Assembly: GCA_013396635.1 (NCBI GenBank) | Contig: WBMW01004838.1 | Span: 1,121,433 to 1,185,432 of the forward strand | DNA length: 64,000 nt | Origin: Penelope pileata | Lineage: Eukaryota; Chordata; Aves; Galliformes; Cracidae | Reading direction: 5' to 3' | Part shown: positions 60,395-64,000 of the stretch, in pieces | Layout: the number at the start of each line of letters is the position of its first letter | Position numbering within the stretch: the stretch's first letter is position 1 | Notes under the pieces: generated by a model | Database searches by the model: none | The model's input: only the letters and a program-made list of their open reading frames with translations | Told to the model about the DNA's origin: nothing | Made by a program: the position numbers and the translations under genes

Positions 60395-62145
60395 CAAAGT
60401 GTGCAAAAAGCTGATCTGCTTGGAGATGAGGAGCAGACAGGATGGAGAGAGTGAGAGAAGAAGGAACTGGGAAAACTATAGCGATAGAGACAGTAAACTG
60501 TGCATGGAAAAGGAGGTGAAGAGATTCTGAGCCAGAAAGAAATAAAAAAAATAGAATATATGCTGAAATGTTGGCAACAACTGTGAGGAAGACTGAAGGA
60601 TCCACTTAAACTAGGTGAAGAATTGGTGCTGGAAGTCATTTACAGAGAAAAGGGGCCAGAAGAGACAGAACAGATTCAAAGCTGGAAAGGAAAAGAACAA
60701 GTGGAAAAAATAAGAGATGCTGAGCAATGCAAATGGAGCTGGAATGAAGAGCGAGGTTAAGGAGAGAATAAGACTGAGACAATGACGGGTAGAGCTGGAA
60801 GCTGTGCTTTGCAGAAATAAATGCAAGGATCAGTGTCCTGTGGATGTGCATTCAATCAAGATCTTTTAGTGGAACCCAAGAACTTAAGTAACTCCAACAA
60901 TCCAACCATTGTCAAAAAATATGTTGGAAACCATCCATCAGAATATATTATATTGTTGTGGTCCACACAGAAGACAGAAAATATTAGCCCCAATTATTCT
61001 ATTAGCTTAAATGTCAGGAGTCTATGTGGGGCATCTACATTTTCCTAACCCACTCATAAAACATTCAGATAACATTTAGATGTGACAGCTGGAACATGTG
61101 GGAGATTTTTTTTTCTAATTTGGACCAAAATAGTGAAGCTTACCTACTCATAGAAGGGTATGATGGAACATTTTTAAGAACAAGTATTCACAAGTTAGGA
61201 AATAGATCAACTGAAGTTATACAGTCATGCAGACTGTGTATTGGCTCCTTTGTGTTTTGGTGGGCATGTAATTGCATGATTACTTGCCTATCTTACTAAC
61301 TTTACAATGACCGTATGCACCTTCTCATCTCTCAGAAATTCTCTGTGTGATTCTTGGCAAATCATCTACACTAGAAGATTTTCTTATGTAGCCCCTTTTT
61401 CTGGGTGCCTTACCTGAGTTCCCATGATCTGAATTACTGAACTGTGAATACATGAGAAGTCAAAAGGAATTAAAACGCATGTAAATGAATTGCTATATTA
61501 AGGCTCAAGATCAGGCATCTGGAACTGAGCACTCCAAATTAGAGGATAGTTTTAACCTTTTCTCTGCAAAAAGCAGGAGTAGCTATATCACTTTAACTAC
61601 TACAGTTATATATCAGAAGAGTAAACATATTCATATGTGTGGCACTCAGAGAGTACAGTGATGAGAACCACTGTAAAGATCAAGAGAAAGTTAATCATTC
61701 TGTTGTGAGAGCATATTTTGAACACCGAGAAATAAACAAAGCAGTGGGACTCACCGTGAAGCAAAAAAAGGCAAACAAAAAATAAGGTATGGTTTAAAAA
61801 TTACTTATCTTGCCTGAGTGCTGATAGAGCAAAAAATCTTGGCAGAAAACTTCAAGATGGATAGACAACTAAAAGCTTCTGCATATGAGGGAAGAGTAAA
61901 GTTTGCAGACAGCCTGGCTTCTGGCACTTCCTACCTTTGCTTGACTTTGCACCTTGAATGACATTCTTAAAGCCTATATTTTAATATGCTTTATACACAC
62001 ATACAGAGCCTTAGCAAATCCGCGTATTGTGTATATGTAATTGCCAATATCACCGAAACCCCAAGATGGCATTATAGTTTTGTTTTACAAAACTGTTCCA
62101 AAACAATTGTACTTTTGCTTTTAATGCTATATGCTGTTAAAATGC
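60395..62145. other. Non-coding interval, purine-rich to about 60820
   Basis: The plus strand from about 60420 to 60820 is dominated by A and G, which makes several long Ser/Leu/Phe-rich frames on the minus strand (60384-60851). These are compositional. The remainder is AT-rich without recognised features. Confidence 0.5.
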
Positions 62146-62200
62146 TATAAAAGCTCTTCTCTCTCCCTTCCTTTCTGTTTCCTTTTTTCTCCTTCATACT
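62146..62200 (+). promoter_or_regulatory. TATA-like box followed by a pyrimidine tract
   Basis: tataaaag at 62146-62153 is followed at once by about 47 bases of almost pure C/T, then by a 77-codon open frame at 62207-62440 without a recognised domain. This could be a core promoter or an LTR U3/R remnant. No LTR ends, primer-binding site or retroviral coding sequence were recognised. Confidence 0.2.
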
Positions 62201-62899
62201 TTACTTATGCGTTCTTCAAAAACTGCAGGACTAGCCCTGGCTCAGACAGCTGCAGAAACAGCTTGGCTTCAGACATTTACCACAGCAGATTTGCTTAATC
62301 AAACAACCATCAGAGCAGCTTTGTCCCAAGCAGTTGCCAAAAGCCTGTCATGCTACAACTTCAAAAACTGCTCCAGCAGCTTTGCTGCACACCAGAGATG
62401 CTCATCATGCATGGAGGTGACATCACATATTTCGAAGTAGGAAATCCAATGATATTAATGTTCCGTATAATTTTATGGCATAGTTTTATTCACCTAATTA
62501 AGGTATTTGTAGCAATGCATGTCATACTTTGGAGTCTATGGACACTCTATCCAGTTTGCATCTTTTACAAAAAAAAGTATTACTTTGTCCTAGACTCTTT
62601 CCACAGTTGGCCTCTGTCCAAACACAAATAATTTCAGAGTATGAAGAAAATTCTTTCAACAAATTTGGATAAGTAATTTAAACCAGAAGCCAACTGACAG
62701 CCTTCAGAATAAAGGGCCAGAAAGCCAGCTGTATGCTCATCAAGTCTGAGACATTATCAACATCTACCAAATTTCTGTGGTTTTGATAGATTACTTAACT
62801 TGTACTAAAGCCTTCAGTGATAGGGATTCTAGCAGTTCCTGAGGAAAATCTACTCCAAAGTGTCAGTATGTGCTTTATGCAAGTTATTCCCAACAGCTG
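62201..62899. other. Non-coding interval, nothing further recognised
   Basis: AT-rich; frames at 62207-62440 and 62350-62631 lack recognisable domains. Confidence 0.45.
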
Positions 62900-63245
62900 A
62901 TCTGATTCTTTATTCCTGCAGTTTACGTCCATTATTTCTTGACACACAAAAAGTCTTTTCTCCATGCACTGGGAGAACTATGTATACCCTTCTCTCTAAA
63001 AGTCTTCTCTCCTTTAGGGTACACAGTGGCAGATCTTTCAGTCTGGGCTCATTGAACATGTTTTCTTGGCTTACAATCATTCTCACTGCTGTTCTCTGGA
63101 CTATCTTGAGCAGCCCACTCCTTTCTTGAAGAGCAATACCCAGAGGTGGACAGCTTAGGCCTTGCCAGCTGTGAGAAGAGTAGTAGCATTGCTTTCTGTG
63201 ATTTGTAGGCTGTGCACTTGTTAAGAGAACTCTGTACACAGTTAA
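62900..63245 (-). mobile_element. Ancient CR1 LINE, ORF2 C-terminal remnant
   Basis: The minus-strand frame at 62910-63287 (125 codons) includes ERSGLLKIVQRTAVRMI, then RLKDLPLCTLKERRL. This corresponds to the CR1 ORF2 C-terminal pattern (ELLExVQRRATKMI and LGLFSLEKRRL). On the plus strand, 'ttctctggactatcttgagc' and 'acccagaggtggacagctta' match the antisense of that region. Nearly every third residue has changed but the frame is open. No tail remains at the left end. Confidence 0.7.
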
Positions 63246-64000
63246 AGCCAAAAAGGATAAGTACTGTATACTAAGTGTCATGGGCACTTACAGCTCATTT
63301 GGGAATACTCAACAACTATGCAGGAAATATATTAGATCAAGTAATAAGATTAGATCTTGAACATACAGAAAGTTCTGTTATGAATAAATATTTGTCATCT
63401 TAAAAAATGCATGCCAATTTCACACAGTATATTAACTAGCTTAGAAGTGAAATACTGATCTCCTCTCATGAACCTATATTTTTTGAAGTTTAGAAATAAT
63501 AGCTACACCGATAGCAGCTAAATGTTCATGTTTAATTCAAAGAGATTCATGTTAAGTTTGTTAAATCTCTTGTGATTTCCCAGCTATTTTTCTGCTATGC
63601 TTTCTGCAAATTACACACATTAGATGACTTAGCATTCATGGCAAGCCTCATATTTGGGTATATCCATCATGCTCGGCTCTCTCCTCTGGACTTTACTGCA
63701 TATATTTAGTTGTTTCAAATTTTCATGCTTTGAGGTATAGGACATGATATCTCTATCTAGTCCTTTTATCCAATGGGAGATGCAATTTTGTATTAATAGC
63801 ATCAGTAATTTCTCCCTTGAAAGTTATGGAGTTTTTTTCTACTGGGCATTCAACTAGAGCAATTCACCAAAGTTCTTTTGGTAAGTCCACACCATGAGTA
63901 CAAAATACTTGCCTCCAGAAATGGGTAGTTCTTCCATCGTGTTTATTTAAAATTTTCCTTCTCATTGCTACTTCCTTTCTTTATTGAGAATATGTTCTTG
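63246..64000. other. Non-coding interval to the right edge
   Basis: AT-rich, nothing recognised. Confidence 0.5.

Noticed and set aside
60384..60851. Overlapping minus-strand Ser/Leu/Phe-rich frames with apparent signal-peptide character
   Set aside because: They are the reverse of a purine-rich tract; several frames are open at once, as expected from composition.
1..64000. tRNA, rRNA, snRNA genes, CRISPR arrays, prophage, operons, mitochondrial insertions
   Set aside because: No cloverleaf with A/B boxes, no regularly spaced repeats and no recognisable organellar or prokaryotic sequence; all context is vertebrate nuclear DNA.

Overview
This window is vertebrate nuclear DNA from a bird. The main evidence is a dense scatter of CR1 LINE copies. 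Many end in the CR1-type 3' tail (repeated ATTCTRTG units next to a 'ggttggaaggga'-type motif on the antisense strand). A mariner remnant of the kind known from chicken (Galluhop-like) supports this. Several CR1 tails look like types common in galliform birds, but the species cannot be fixed from sequence alone. Composition is AT-rich, microsatellites are short, and two N tracts mark a draft assembly. No operon-like gene organisation is present, and nothing prokaryotic was seen.

I could not recognise any host protein-coding exon, tRNA, rRNA or other RNA gene. The open frames in the window (60-200 codons) are either chance frames in AT-rich DNA or pieces of transposable elements. The window therefore reads as intergenic or deep intronic DNA.

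Layout: (1) 1-~475, an uninterrupted antisense piece of CR1 ORF2 running off the left edge. (2) ~2.56-3.13 kb, an internally deleted mariner with recognisable transposase N- and C-terminal ends. (3) 4.5-15.5 kb, five CR1 3' or ORF2 fragments in mostly single-copy DNA, plus a pyrimidine-rich block at 12.4-12.95 kb. (4) 15.5-23.6 kb, single-copy DNA with an assembly gap in poly-T, two weak CR1 fragments and purine-rich stretches. (5) 23.6-25.8 kb, a composite: a long degraded CR1 on the minus strand carrying endonuclease and reverse transcriptase remnants, a younger CR1 3' end on the plus strand against it, and a short ancient CR1-like 3' end beyond. (6) 25.8-38.7 kb, about 13 kb with no recognised transposon, holding a poly-A cluster and a 151-codon open frame of unknown meaning. 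(7) 38.8-39.6 kb, a CR1 whose reverse transcriptase core is deleted; ~40.1-40.27 kb, a possible MIR-like SINE; 42.95-43.32 kb, an ancient L2-type LINE reverse transcriptase remnant. (8) 44.5-44.8 kb, an imperfect tandem repeat of about 110-116 bp. (9) 47.1-48.17 kb, a hAT (Charlie-like) transposon interrupted by a CR1. (10) 51.2-52.0 kb, a long CR1 3' half; then about 11 kb mostly without recognised repeats, with candidate promoter-like sites near 60.39 and 62.15 kb; and finally an ancient CR1 at 62.9-63.24 kb.

No interacting gene system is visible. What the sequence records is transposon stratigraphy: ancient L2/MIR/CR1 layers, then hAT and mariner DNA transposons, then younger CR1 insertions. 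I found no convincing undescribed biological system. The most informative items are the hAT/CR1 nest with its chimeric open frame, the core-deleted mariner, the head-to-head CR1 composite and the 44.5-kb tandem repeat.
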